A DNA stretch of 28,318 nucleotides, taken from contig JALLAZ010000318.1 in the NCBI GenBank assembly GCA_036939755.1, positions 1 through 28,318 of the forward strand, in the 5' to 3' direction. The first letter of the stretch is position 1; every line of letters begins with the position of its first letter. A program made the translations under genes and the position numbers. Of this stretch, positions 9,508-19,725 are shown one piece after another. A model generated the notes under the pieces. That model worked only from the letters and a program-made list of their open reading frames with translations, ran no database searches and was not told where the DNA came from. The stretch comes from Stephanodiscus triporus (lineage: Eukaryota > Bacillariophyta > Thalassiosirophyceae > Thalassiosirales > Thalassiosiraceae).

Positions 9508-9683
9508 TTTGAACGTCCCCACTGTTCATTTTTTTTCTTTTTTCGGACGTGTGGTATTTTTGGCGCCAGCAGAATTTTGCTGGCGCGTATGTTATGTAAA
9601 TATGTACCTAGTAGTACGACATTGTCCGTCCGTCGCCGTCCTCCCCTTGTCTCAAGCCCACACCCCTAACACAACACAGAACC
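9508..9683. promoter_or_regulatory. Divergent intergenic region with E2F-like palindrome
   Basis: 176 nt separate two genes transcribed away from each other, so it probably acts as a shared promoter. It contains a T-run (9529-9543) followed by TTTTTGGCGCCA and a perfect 9-bp inverted repeat, GCGCCAGCA - GAATTT - TGCTGGCGC (9563-9586). TTTGGCGC fits the E2F/DP consensus TTTSSCGC; use of that site in this organism is inference. The downstream ATG at 9684 has the context ACACAGAACC. Confidence 0.5.
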
Positions 9684-10718
9684 ATGATCGACCACACAGA
9701 AGATGGCGAGGAGAAGAGCACAAAGGAGCGCAATAAGAAGACCCGCCATCGCGATCGCACAGTCGACGTCGAAGAGGAGGGCGGCGCTCACGTCTCTTAC
9801 ACAGAAGATGATGATTCAGATAAGAATATAAAGAAGCGCAAAAAGAAGAGCCACCATCGCGATCGCACCGCCCACGTCGTTGGTTCCACGGGAGGGGAGG
9901 TCGCCGAGGACGCTGTCGAGGAACGATGTCGCGAGGAGGGGCGCAAGACGAAGAAGAAGAAGAAGAAGAAGAAGACGAAGAAGGACAAGAAGCGGAAGCG
10001 TGGCGACGGCCGCGCGGGAGACGACGACTCCCATCGCAACGACGACGATGATTCCTCTTCCCGCGGCGACCAAAAGCGGTCGAGGACGGAACCGATGGAA
10101 GGGCGATCCAAGGACGAAAAGAGGCAAGAGAGGAGGTTAAGACGTCGGGAGGAGATGGACGAGAGAATAGTCTCATCGTCGGCGGTCGAGTATTACCCCG
10201 ACGACCTGAAGCGGCTGCATCATTTGCAATCGAGGCGGAAGGGTAGGGACGACGCGATCGCATCGTCGCCATCGGGGATAGCGACCGCACATCACGACGG
10301 GTCGAATGGAAAGCGCGGGAGGACGGCGTTGTCGCCGTCGGGCCCCGACGCGATCGAGGGCGACGCGGCCTCCGGGGAGGGCGACGCCGGGAACGGATGT
10401 GCCCTCGCCATAACGAGGGGGGCGAGTGAGTCGTCTACGACGACGACGACGACGACCGCAAACGACTGCGTGACGCTCCTGCTATTCTACCAGTACGTCG
10501 AGCCTCCCTGGGACGAGGCGCAATTCCGCAGAGCGTACGAATTCGCGACCGTCGAGGGCGACCGACACGGGATCACCGGATGGATGCACGTCGCCCGCGA
10601 GGGGATGAATTGCACCCTCACCAGGAATGCCGATGAGTTAATGCTAAACGAACCCCTACAAAAAATGGGGAATCGTTGTAGGGGGTCTTTCGCCCAATCC
10701 CATCAAAAACCCTGCTAG
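9684..10718 (+). pseudogene. Rhodanese (UPF0176/TrhO-like) gene, copy A: 5' part only, truncated
   Basis: The open frame of 344 residues begins with a charged Lys/Arg/Asp/Glu-rich extension (about 1-260), including a long Lys run that would act as a nuclear localisation signal and two ~102-bp direct repeats (HRDRT...TEDD). Residues about 268-316 (VTLLLFYQYVEPPWDEAQF ... AREGMNCTLTRNAD) are the start of the N-terminal domain of TrhO-type rhodaneses. Homology to the intact copy at 20373 stops at 10633. The remaining 28 codons are read through unrelated repeat DNA and end at TAG 10716-10718. The rhodanese active site, zinc region and RRM of copy B are missing, so the protein is unlikely to be catalytic. 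It could still be expressed as a basic protein. Confidence 0.72.
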
Positions 10719-11190
10719 GGGTGAACCAACAACACCCAAACGGTCCATATTGCACTTGGACCTGTGGCCGTAACCCCATTTTTGACAAAATGGGGGCATT
10801 ATGTCCGGACTTATGGTTAGTCTAGTAGACATGAAAGGTGTTTGACAACCTTTATATGCTGTAGATGTGCATATGGATGTGTCCCCACCAAGTTATGGTT
10901 GCTCATGCCGACCTAGGTTTAGGAATTTTGTCAGAAATCTGGGCTACTCCCAACCCATAAGTGATGGTGAATTGTGGTGATTGAGGCTGCACACCCAACC
11001 CATATTCATCGCACATCAATGTCCTATATATGAAAGGTGTTTGACAACCTTTATATGCTGTGGATGTGCATATGGATGTGTCCCCACNNNNNNNNNNACC
11101 AAAAGGAATTCAAACGCAAAATGGCGGGAGCTTCTCTTATGCAGCGTGTTCTACGGTACTTATAGTTTTTGACTGGTACTCTACTCTACG
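10634..11190. repeat. Repeat/transposon-like insertion with assembly gap
   Basis: Sequence changes abruptly after 10633 from GC-rich coding to AT-richer repeat DNA. CCCCTACAA (10653-10661) and TTGTAGGGG (10676-10684) form a 9-bp stem near the left edge. A 58-bp block at 10831-10888 (ATGAAAGGTGTTTGACAACC...) recurs almost unchanged at 11030-11087, giving a period of 199 bp. Directly after the second copy are ten Ns (11088-11097). The repeat unit probably continues across the gap, so the true array length is unknown. No coding frame was recognised. Confidence 0.75.
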
Positions 11191-11275
11191 ATAATGGGCC
11201 GTCGGAGACGGCCAGACCAGACGCTCATTCTATCCCCCCCGCCCGCCCGCGGACCGGCCACAATAAAAGACGACC

Positions 11276-14097
11276 ATGGAAACGAAAATCCCGAGGACGG
11301 CAAAGTCCTCCTCCTCCGCCGCACCACCCTCCCTTCTCAGCGGCATGACCCCCCCGCCACCTGGTCAGCAACTTGCGGCCAAGATACAAACGAGGCAGGG
11401 AGGACCGCAGCCTCATCAGATGCTTCAACAGCCGCAGCGGCAGCACCATCCGCAACAACCATATCAACAGGGCGGGGCACAGCATCATAATCCGCCCCCC
11501 CCAAATCAAACTATGCAGCTCCCTACATCTACCACCGAATTCTCGCGACAATATTCCCCCCCTACGATCAACGTCAACGCCGCGTTGAATCCGCTGCCTC
11601 TCCCTTCCCTGAGTGATGCACAGAAGAAGACATTGCGACATCTGGATACCCTGGTGGAGGTCGTTTCAAATAAGATTGCGGATCAGATGGAACGTAATAA
11701 GCAAATTGACGTGAATTCAACGGAATCGAGTGGTGGGATCGGTAGTGGTAGCAGGGAGAACAAGCGGCAGAGGGAGCAGCAGGGGAATTTTGATGTGGTG
11801 AGTAGAATGGTCATGTTTGATCAACTGTTTGCTGCGTCACACATCTGTCCGGAGAGAGCCGATTTGTATACATCATTAAATTTGGTAATGAGAGTGCTTA
11901 AACAACTTATTAACGACCAACCAATGAGACTTGGTTACACTTGGTGTAGCTTTCGGTGTAGAGACGACGATAGATACCTACCTATGAGAGGTTATCTCAA
12001 TAAAGTTGCTAAAGTTGCTCTTTTTAACTAATGCAACCTCTCATTCTTCATTATGTCGAAACAACTACGCCATTTTTCATCTAGTTTGGTTCCTTCATCA
12101 CCAACGAAGATAACAGGTACGATTTCTTCGACACTGACCCAACGACCAATGCCATCCTGGTCCCGCCGTTGCCCAACAGAAGCATCCCGATATTTCCCGA
12201 AGAGTTCCCGCCTGGGAAGAAGGAATGGCCGCTGAGTTGGTGGGGTATTTGCCATCCGTCATCGGGTTTATTGGCCTTGCACGAAAAAATGGCAAATGAC
12301 CTTGGATTTCCTATCAAGAAGCGGGGGGTACCATCAGCGAAAAAGAAGGACGATGGGAGAGATAGTGTCAATGATTCGACGCGTGAAAATGATAGGCCGA
12401 GTGGGATGATAGAAAGGACATCATCGCTAGAGGAAAGATCGGGGAGCGTGCCTTCGCGAGATGACAGATTGGGGACGAAAGAGACAGTCAGAGAACCGTC
12501 ATCTGAACACAGGATGAGGGAGCGGACGAGTAGCGATCCGAGGAATCATGGGTCGGGGACGAAAGAGCCAGACAGAGGGCCGTCATCATCTGAGCACAGA
12601 AGGAGGGAAAGGACGAGTAGCGATCCGAGGAATCATGGGTCGAGGGGGGCGAAAGAGCAAGATGGAGGGCCGTCATCTGAGCACAGAAGGAGGGAGAGGA
12701 CGAGTATGGATTCGAGGAACCATGGGTCGGTGGGGAGAAAGAAGTCGGATCCGTCCACTGCTACCGAACACAGAAAGAGAGAGAGAAGTAATAGCGATTC
12801 GAGACGTTCGCGGGACTCTTCGAAACACAAGCGACATCGCAGCACAGAACGAAATGATGACAGTCGTCGGGATGACAGTGATCGCCGCGCCGTTAGGGAG
12901 GATAAGCGCCATCGAGGTGAAAGCAGGAGCAGAGATAAGAGCCACCGGGACAAACGTGACAAGGATAATGAATCTACGAAAAGGTAAGTTTGTTATGGTC
13001 AAGGGGGTGTATTTCCCTCGGAATCGTAAAATTTGCGTCCTCGACGAGCTTTTTCAGCGTCGAATGGGGCCTGTTTGGGTCCTCGGTGTTGTTGCTCGTC
13101 CTCGTCAGCGAAGGTCTGGAACAGGTCGTGTCGCTCAGCGTGAGGGAGGGAAACCCGTGGATGAGCGCGGCTTTGTGTCTTTGACCTTGACGTCACGCTC
13201 TCACTCTCTCTTTCTCGTGAACAATTCTCTATTCTTCATTCGCTTTACAGATCCACACACAAAAGTGGACGCCATGGTGAGGGCGAAGATAGAGGCCATC
13301 GAGACCATCGAGATAAAAGCAACCACCGCGCTGATGGCAGGGAAAGGAGTCGTCTCGAGGACATTAATCGTGTCACATACAGCAGGGATAATTTTCATCG
13401 AGATGAAAGTTGTCGTCCTGAAGGCAGTGAGAAGAGTGTTGAGGGTAAAGCAAAAGGCCACCGCGACGAGAGCAGCCCTCGTGCTGAAGGCAGAGAGAGA
13501 AGTCGCCGTGAAGATATTGATGATCTCCCTGATAAAACGGACAAAATCCATCTTGATGAACGTATTCATAGTTCTGAAGGCAAAGCGAGAAGCCATCAAG
13601 GTGAGAGTAACCGTCGTACCGATAGCAGAGGCCATCGAGCTGAACGTGGCGAAAGAAATTTCCCCGGGGAAATCCGCCACCGCTGCCCTCCGGACGAATA
13701 TTCTGACAGATATGGTTACCGCCCAGACGATCTTTGGGAGAGACCGCGTGGAGAGATGCCTCGTGGCGATAGACGTCCTGAAGGACATCATGGAGAACTG
13801 TACCCTGACGAAAGGTATTTTCGAGAAAGTTTCCCTGGAGATAGGTACGCCGCCAATAATAGAAATGTGGGCCAACATCGTGGTGGTCCTCGTCCTTACC
13901 CCGGCGGTCCCTATCCTGACGGACCGAGTAGAGATATGGAAAGCCGATTTCGCCACGAGGGTATTCGCGGAGACAGTCGCCACGATAGAGGCGAACGGCG
14001 CCATGAGAGGAATGGAGATAGTTGGCACCGTAACGAACGTCGTCCAGAGAGAACGAGTGGCAGGGGTGGCAATCCTTCCTCATTCTCAAAACTATGA
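11276..14097 (+). CDS. Large RS/RE/RD/RH-rich probable nuclear protein, three exons, family not recognised
   Basis: Exons 11276-11801, 12110-12983 and 13251-14097 join in one frame of 748 residues. N-terminus: Pro/Gln/His-rich. Then a short helical block (LSDAQKKTLRHLDTLVEVVS), then the most structured part, spanning the first junction: NRYDFFDTDPTTNAILVPPL and RSIPIFPEEFPPGKKEWPLS followed by WWGI. After that the protein is low complexity. It has tandem repeats containing SSEHRRRERTSSDPRNHGS, then long stretches rich in Arg, Asp, Glu, His and Ser up to a Gly/Arg/Pro-rich end. Such RS/RD-rich tails are typical of splicing or mRNA-processing proteins; that role is inference. The first donor (GTAGAA) is weak; GTGAGT three nt upstream is stronger but breaks the frame. 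The second junction (AG|GTAAGT ... TTTACAG) is canonical. Confidence 0.7.
12470..12790 (+). repeat. Coding tandem repeats, period about 84-90 bp
   Basis: Four successive units begin with CCGTCATCTGA or a variant near 12496, 12580, 12670 and 12757. They encode SSEHR(R/M)RERTS(S/M)D(P/S)RNHGS followed by a variable Gly/Lys/Glu/Asp linker. The first three units are very similar at DNA level, suggesting recent unit duplication; the fourth is diverged. The repeat lies in exon 2 of the RS/RE-rich protein gene and would be length-variable between strains. Confidence 0.75.
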
Positions 14098-14432
14098 TAA
14101 TTTCCACGCGAAAAGGTTTTTGCGCAAGGCAAAACGCCGGCCCTCAAGTAAAGGCCAGCCCTAAAAGCAGCACCCGTAGCACAAAGCCTCTGGAAGACGG
14201 TGGTGGCCGGTTATCCCCACTAGCTGAGGACCCTCCTGACGGCGAGCGCGAGGGGGGTTTCCTTGCCAATCAAAGACATTATTTAAATTTTGGGAAATCA
14301 TTCCTTTCATTGCGCATAATAAATAAATATTGCATTTTGCTCAGATATAAAGTTTTCCGCAAATTTTCATGGCCCTAAAGGCCGAGAGGGGATGAGAGGA
14401 GAGACGGTTGCTTAAATTTCAGTCTTTTGGAC
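14098..14432. other. Intergenic region without a recognised gene
   Basis: 335 nt between two plus-strand genes. The first half is GC-rich (including GGCCAGCCCTAAAAG and CCTCCTGACGGCG). The second half is AT-rich with ATTTAAAT and AATAAATAAATATTG, which suit a 3' UTR/polyadenylation region and then the promoter of the next gene. No RNA gene was recognised. Confidence 0.45.
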
Positions 14433-16850
14433 ATGATACAAATGGTTTCTTTGGCTACTAAGGATCATCCAGACAATCACAAGCTCGAAAAGAAGAGCTT
14501 GGGAGATTTATCACCTGTGGAATGTCGTCGAAAATGTACCAATGTTTCAATGTTGGTGCTGCTTGTCTGCAGCTGGGCAGCCATGACAGGTGAGATCATT
14601 CTGCATTCCCTAAGGGATTCCCTATAGCGGGTAATCTTCCGCTTTTCCTACCTGCAGTCCAAGCATTTGGCCTGCATACCTACCTAGGTCATCAAACAAA
14701 AAGGAGATATCGGCTTGATAAATTCAAAGCATTAATTCAATGATGATGTTTTGTTTACTTTTCTTCCCTACGAGGTTTGCCTTCTTACCAATTGCAAACA
14801 TCCAATGCATCTGACCCCTACCACTTTGAGAAGGGGTGGGCTTAGCTGCAATGGGTGTCGTTGACAGCAAATATATCAGGAAGGGCGACCCTCGTCGTTT
14901 AGTTAGTGGCATGGATTACCATGGCAACCTGTGTGGTGTCACAAACTATGTCACTCCCAGCGGTGAAGACACTCTCTATCTCCCCAAGGCCTATCCCATG
15001 CCATCTGGATATTTAGTCTGCGTTGACTCCTGTCCAAAAGACACTGATTACGACAAATTCATCTGCGAGTATGATGTACAACACGAAATTGACCATCTAT
15101 TTGGCACATCAGAGATGGCAGCAGACGTGATGGACGAATCCAAGAAGAGCTTGTACGTCTTTTACGCAAGCCGAAAACAGTGCATGCCTCAAATTGAATC
15201 AGTATCCTTTCTTGGCTACTGTGTACCGAAGCTGAAATTGAACGAGGTAATTTTGCGCAAAGCAAACTCTACACTCACAGACTCCAATGAAAGTTCCGCT
15301 GAAGTTTCTCTACCTATCGCGAGTAAGGCATCCTCTAGCAGTAGTGATTTTTTCGATAAAGCGATGGCAGACTTGGCACGTGTGCGTTACGTCATCTTCG
15401 GTTTCGGTTGCGGAATGTCTTTGATTCTGGGAATGATTTTCATCACTTTACTTAAGCTTCCGGGCGTTTTGCATATGTTTATATGGTTGTCTGTGGTTGC
15501 CATTGACGTGGGGCTTGTGGCAGCAGGATATTATAGCAAAGGTGTAAGCGCAAAATGGGCCGCCGACGAATTCCGGCCAAAAAACGAAGCCGCTGCTCTA
15601 TTCTACGCAAGCTACATCTTATATGGTCTTGCCTGTGTTTGGACGCTAGTCATACTCTTCCTGCGAAAGCGGATTGTGTTGGCAATATCATGTGTTAGTG
15701 AGGCAGCGAAAGCAATTGGCAGCATGCCTATGATAACTCTCTTTCCTGGCTTACAAGTTCTTGGTCTTGTGGCCTTCACGGTGGTCTGGGGAATTTACAT
15801 GGCTTTCCTTGCTTCCTCTGGAGATGTCGTTGTTCAGTGTATGTGTCATGGAGTGGATGGTGTTAATACGACTCTGGCTGAGAATGTTCAAAGTAACGAA
15901 GGTTTTTGCAATGAAGGCTGTATTGCCCACAAAGAGCACATGTACTCGACCAACACAAAATATGCCGCGCTTTACCTGGTTTTTTGTTGGCTCTGGACGT
16001 CACAATTCATTGTTGCAACTGGACAGCTTGTTGTGAGCCTTGCGATTTCTCTTTGGTACTTCAATCGCAACAGAAAACTTGTCAAGAATTCAACCTTCTC
16101 CCGAGCTCTCTTCTTGGTTTCCTCCTACCATTTGGGAACCGCAGCGTATGGCTCACTTGTGATTGCAATAGTGAATACCATTCGTGCAGTTCTAACCTAT
16201 GTCCAAAACAAGGCAGCGAAATCGAAATTGAGGGTGGCTGTAGTTCTTTTATCAGTATTGAAATGCCTATTGTGGTGTGTGGAGAAATGCCTCAAGTTTA
16301 TCAACAAGCAGGCATATGTTCAGACAGGTATGTACGCTGAGACCATTATTTCGTTGTATGTCGTTTTATAGACTAACCAAAGACATGCGTAGCAATCTTT
16401 GGTTATTCATTTTGCAAGGCAAGCCGATGTGGATTCTTCCTAATTCTAAGGAACGCTTTAAGGATCTCGGCAGTCGCAGTCGTTAGTCAAATAGTGGTAT
16501 TCATAGGGAAGATATTTATTACTGTGGCATCGGCCGTCAGCGGTTATCATTATTTGGACATTCACTTCGGCGATGAGCTGAACTTTTTAATGCTTCCGAC
16601 TGCACTGATTGCGATCGTCGCATATGCTGTCAGCGAAATGTTCGATGAAGTCTTAGGGATGGCAGTCACTACCATATTGCAATGCTTCGTTGTGGATGAA
16701 GAGATGTTTGAGGCTGATGAGCGGTATGCACCGTCCAGCCTCGTTGGCACGGTCGACTCCACTCAACAGAACTACTACAAGAAAAAGAATGAAACTTCGT
16801 GTTGCAATAAAAGTCACGCAATTGTCATGCCTTCAGAGACCAGGGCCTGA
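14433..16850 (+). CDS. Choline-transporter-like protein (CTL / SLC44 family)
   Basis: Exons 14433-14589, 14846-16327 and 16393-16850 join in frame into 698 residues, the usual family length. Family features in order: TM1 (NVSMLVLLVCSWAAMT) just after RRKCTN; GDPRRLVSGMDYHGNLCG; an extracellular Cys-containing region; a central multi-TM block (about residues 230-560); and the signature VLKCLLWCVEKCLKFINKQA followed by YVQTAIFGYSFCKASRCGFF. The latter is restored only by removing the 65-nt intron 16328-16392 (donor GTATGT, acceptor TAG). The last TMs contain GKIFITVASAVSGYHY, and the tail has DEEMFEADERYAP. The product is probably a plasma-membrane or organellar solute carrier for choline or ethanolamine; substrate not established for diatoms. 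ATG 14433 is the first Met in the frame. Confidence 0.92.
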
Positions 16851-17122
16851 CTCGGCGACATACTCGAACGTGGTGGGAAGCGAGTCTTCCTCCGAGGAGG
16901 TACTGATGATGGAGTTCATCCACGTCTCTGTTCGTAATCGAAATAGGAATCCAAAAAACAACACCAGTCAGCACTCTAACGGCACATTTCTCGCGAAATA
17001 CCAGATGTCCATCATTGCATTACTGATTTTGACTCTAGTCTCGACAGTGCCTTCACTCATTTTGGGTTCTGTGCTATCTCAATTTGGCTTAATTCCTACA
17101 AGCCTTTCACTATTTTTATTCT
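16851..17122. other. Convergent intergenic region with a hydrophobic open frame of doubtful status
   Basis: The CTL stop (16848-16850) and the kinase stop (17123, opposite strand) flank 272 nt. A plus-strand frame continues in another phase to 17130. It encodes a Ser/Glu- and Asn/Arg-rich stretch and one strong hydrophobic segment (MSIIALLILTLVSTVPSLIL). No start codon context or splice pair clearly attaches it to the CTL gene. It could be an alternative C-terminal exon or chance. Confidence 0.3.
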
Positions 17123-19060
17123 CTAATTAACGGATAGCTCATCAGCACCTACCAATTCATGTTCGCAGTTTCTAGATTGCAATGGAAGCGAGGTCGTCGC
17201 CTTCAAGGCACGTCGCCACTTCAACTTTTTCGTGGGAAAACAGCATCCCCAACTGAGCTTAGGTTCGTTTTGCCTCCTTGTATCAATATCCTCTTCCTCT
17301 ATCGAATCTAAGGCGTCAGATGGAGGCTGCAGCGAGGAGCGACGAGAGCAGTTTCGAGCTGGAGATTCGTGCGGTTGTGAGCAATTATCCTCAGCGTCAA
17401 CTTCCATTGTATCGTCAGAAGAATTCATCGTTCCAGACGTAGACTCGCTATGGTGCGAGTCCTGCAGTTCAGCGAGCAACAACTCGGAAGGTTTGGCATC
17501 ATCCAAATCATCGATGGATTCAGTTTTTATAAGCCAGCTGTGCAACCCGTCTCCTTCCATAGACGAAACAGATATTTCCCCACTCCCTTGAACCCAGGGA
17601 TGATTAACAATCTCCTCTAAGGTAAGTCGCTTGGCTGGGCTGTGCCAAAGCATATTTTGCAGTAAGTCTACTGCTTGATCGCTCAATTGGGCCCCCGTCG
17701 ACTCGACCAACCTTTCTAGATTTCCTTCATCAGATATAGACTTAAAGTTTCGATCTGCTGGGTCCGGCAAGGCAAACGGCTTTATCCCGACAAGGAATTC
17801 AAAGAGCACGATTCCGGCCGACCACAAATCAGTCGCAAATCCATCAAGAAATTCACATCGCGAGCGTGCTTCAGGTGCCATGTATTGCCAAAGTCCGCAC
17901 TGACCCTGAGCTTTCATCAGCCTGCGACAAGTATTTGCGCTTACGTCGGTAACGCGCATTCTACTGTTCGGGTCTGTGAACGGAACACGCAAGCACAGGC
18001 CAAGGTCGATTATGTGAATGTTTTTGTTTTCATCCACAACCATGTTATCAATACACAAATCTCGGTGACAAATTCCCTTCTTCTGCAATTGAGAGATACC
18101 GCAGAGGATTTGTCGAAACCACATTCTCGCCTGATATTCACTGATCCTTCCGGTTGGAGAGCTGGCCATGTCATCAATTAGACAAGTGGACAAGGCCCCC
18201 GGCATGTACGGAAAGACACAAAATAGATGTGTGTCGTTTTGAAGGGCATCTAAAATTGAGATGACATGTGGATGGCGCCTCCCAAGGAGTTGCAGCGCAG
18301 CCACTTCTTTGATAGGATCTTCGAGATGTCTACCACGAAGAGTTTGCAGCTGGGACCAACTTGTAACTTTGATGGCAACCATTTCAGACGTGGTCTCCCA
18401 CTCCGGCACAGCTGCACTCCCTTCATCTGAATCGAATCCATTCTCTGGGATGAGAGAAGATGCATAGTTCATTACATTGCGACTCACTCGCTTCAGGACG
18501 ACACAAAGACGTATGGAGCCATATGTAGTGTTGCAAATCTTCCTTCTAACGCAATATGCTCTGTAAGGCAAGTCACAGGATTTGCAGCATTGCAACTTGC
18601 GCGAGTGTTGTTGCTGTGTTTGCTTCTGCGGCGGAACAGGAAATGAAATGGACGACGCATTGGATGACGAATGCCAGCTAGGAATGCTATCTGGAGTTAC
18701 AACCCTACTGTGTCCATGGGATCTGCCGGTACTCGAATCGAACGGAGCAATGCGGCCTGCTGGAGTAACTTGGGAGGCACAGGTTTTGGCGTGGACCGCT
18801 CGACGCATGAGAACATTCGTAGCGCGGACGATATTGCCCGTGCTGTGATCGACGATGTTGGCGGAGACTGTCACGGCACGTTCCAAGATTGGGGCCGGAA
18901 ACTCCAGAGGTCGGCAGGCCGGTCCACTCGATTGGACGGTGGTGAAGGGAATGGATGCATTGGTGCCCAGAGTTTCCCTGTCCAGAGCATCGTGAGGCCT
19001 GTTGGCTTCGCCTGCTGTGCTGTTGGTACTAGTGCTTCTACCAAGGAGAGGGAGTCTCAT
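17123..19060 (-). CDS. Serine/threonine protein kinase with divergent catalytic loop
   Basis: 645 residues, one exon. The N-terminal ~195 residues are low complexity (Ser/Thr/Gln) with a small Cys cluster (CCKSCDLPYRAYC, 158-170). The kinase domain covers about 200-490. Visible motifs: VAIK with Lys231; KEVAALQLLG with the aC Glu at 252; HPHVISILDA; FPYMPGALS; HRDLCIDN (332-339, Asp334, Asn339); DLG (352-354) instead of DFG; MAPEARS (394-400); DLWSAGIVLFEFLVGIKPF; and HPWV (487-490), closing the domain in CAMK-like fashion. The glycine-rich loop is poorly recognisable. The C-terminus (about 491-645) is acidic/Ser-rich and ends basic. Cys336 replaces the usual Lys of HRDxK. ATP-binding Lys, HRD Asp, Asn and DxG are present, so activity is plausible. 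Confidence 0.9.
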   Translation of the reverse strand: MRLPLLGRSTSTNSTAGEANRPHDALDRETLGTNASIPFTTVQSSGPACRPLEFPAPILERAVTVSANIVDHSTGNIVRATNVLMRRAVHAKTCASQVTPAGRIAPFDSSTGRSHGHSRVVTPDSIPSWHSSSNASSISFPVPPQKQTQQQHSRKLQCCKSCDLPYRAYCVRRKICNTTYGSIRLCVVLKRVSRNVMNYASSLIPENGFDSDEGSAAVPEWETTSEMVAIKVTSWSQLQTLRGRHLEDPIKEVAALQLLGRRHPHVISILDALQNDTHLFCVFPYMPGALSTCLIDDMASSPTGRISEYQARMWFRQILCGISQLQKKGICHRDLCIDNMVVDENKNIHIIDLGLCLRVPFTDPNSRMRVTDVSANTCRRLMKAQGQCGLWQYMAPEARSRCEFLDGFATDLWSAGIVLFEFLVGIKPFALPDPADRNFKSISDEGNLERLVESTGAQLSDQAVDLLQNMLWHSPAKRLTLEEIVNHPWVQGSGEISVSSMEGDGLHSWLIKTESIDDLDDAKPSELLLAELQDSHHSESTSGTMNSSDDTMEVDAEDNCSQPHESPARNCSRRSSLQPPSDALDSIEEEDIDTRRQNEPKLSWGCCFPTKKLKWRRALKATTSLPLQSRNCEHELVGADELSVN

Positions 19061-19725
19061 TGCTCGCGTTCAAACGGGCACGTCGATCGGCCGGTTGCAG
19101 TGTGAGAACTATGGGAATGGGAAGTTTATTTTGGTATGACCAGGATATTTTTTATTCGTGGGTCGTGGGGCGGGGTGGTAAAAGTAGAGAGAGAGGAAAG
19201 GTCGAACACACAAAAATCTCCGGGCCGTGAGAAAGCTCTCGACTCTGTGCCGTTCGTACTCCTCCGGCCTACGAAGGAATAATAAACTAATGTTGTGGGA
19301 ATGGAAAAAATGTCAGCAAGACCCAGCCAGCGAGATGTCCGAGGATCACGGACAGACCATACGATAAAACCTGCCGACTGCCAACCGACAACACGCCACC
19401 TAAAATAATAGAGTTAGGTAGTACCAGTACTAGCGAAAAGTTTGGCCGCTCGTTTGTCAATGCACAGAACACAATAAAGTATGGCCACGAGACATTTCGC
19501 TGAGTAAAAAAGTAGATATTAGATACAGACTCACATATTAGGTCACAGATGTCTAGGCCGTATTCTTCCGGTCAGTTTGATATGTAATTCGGGGGGTCTA
19601 CCTCGAAGACATCCCGTCGAAATAATACTTGAACCAAGGTAGCAATTTACACGCGATTCCTTTTTTTTGCACTCCCAGCCCGTTGACAAGTTTTTATCAG
19701 CATATTGCTCCATCAATATCCAACG
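19061..19725. other. Divergent intergenic region without a recognised gene
   Basis: 665 nt between the kinase start (minus strand) and a small plus-strand gene. It contains purine-rich tracts (AGAGAGAGAGG near 19183-19195) and otherwise no clear motif. A 61-codon minus-strand frame at 19287-19472 is hydrophobic but has no supporting features. Promoter function for both flanking genes is likely from position alone. Confidence 0.4.

Noticed and set aside
8533..9669. 378-codon plus-strand open frame
   Set aside because: Antisense shadow of the RluA-associated protein gene; low-complexity Pro/Arg/Ser, no domain.
11802..12031. In-frame continuation of exon 1 of the RS-rich gene
   Set aside because: It stops at 12031 and its composition changes at the donor; treated as intron read-through, though intron retention is noted as a possibility.
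12470..12790. Repeat block considered as a minisatellite in non-coding DNA
   Set aside because: The unit differences preserve the reading frame of the RS-rich protein, so it is coding repeat expansion.
12548..14164. 538-codon frame overlapping the RS-rich gene
   Set aside because: It runs through intron 12984-13250 and uses another phase of repetitive purine-rich DNA. The spliced frame continues the RERS/HRD repeats on both sides of the intron, so this frame is a shadow.
14098..14432. Possible structured RNA (GC-rich GGCCAGCC / GGCCGG stretches)
   Set aside because: I could not build a convincing cloverleaf, snRNA Sm site or box C/D-H/ACA pattern by eye.
16690..17130. Hydrophobic plus-strand frame past the CTL stop
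   Set aside because: The first part overlaps the CTL gene in another phase, and no splice pair or start clearly supports the tail.
19287..19472. 61-codon hydrophobic minus-strand frame
   Set aside because: Too short, with no motif and no splice partner; could be chance in a non-coding region.
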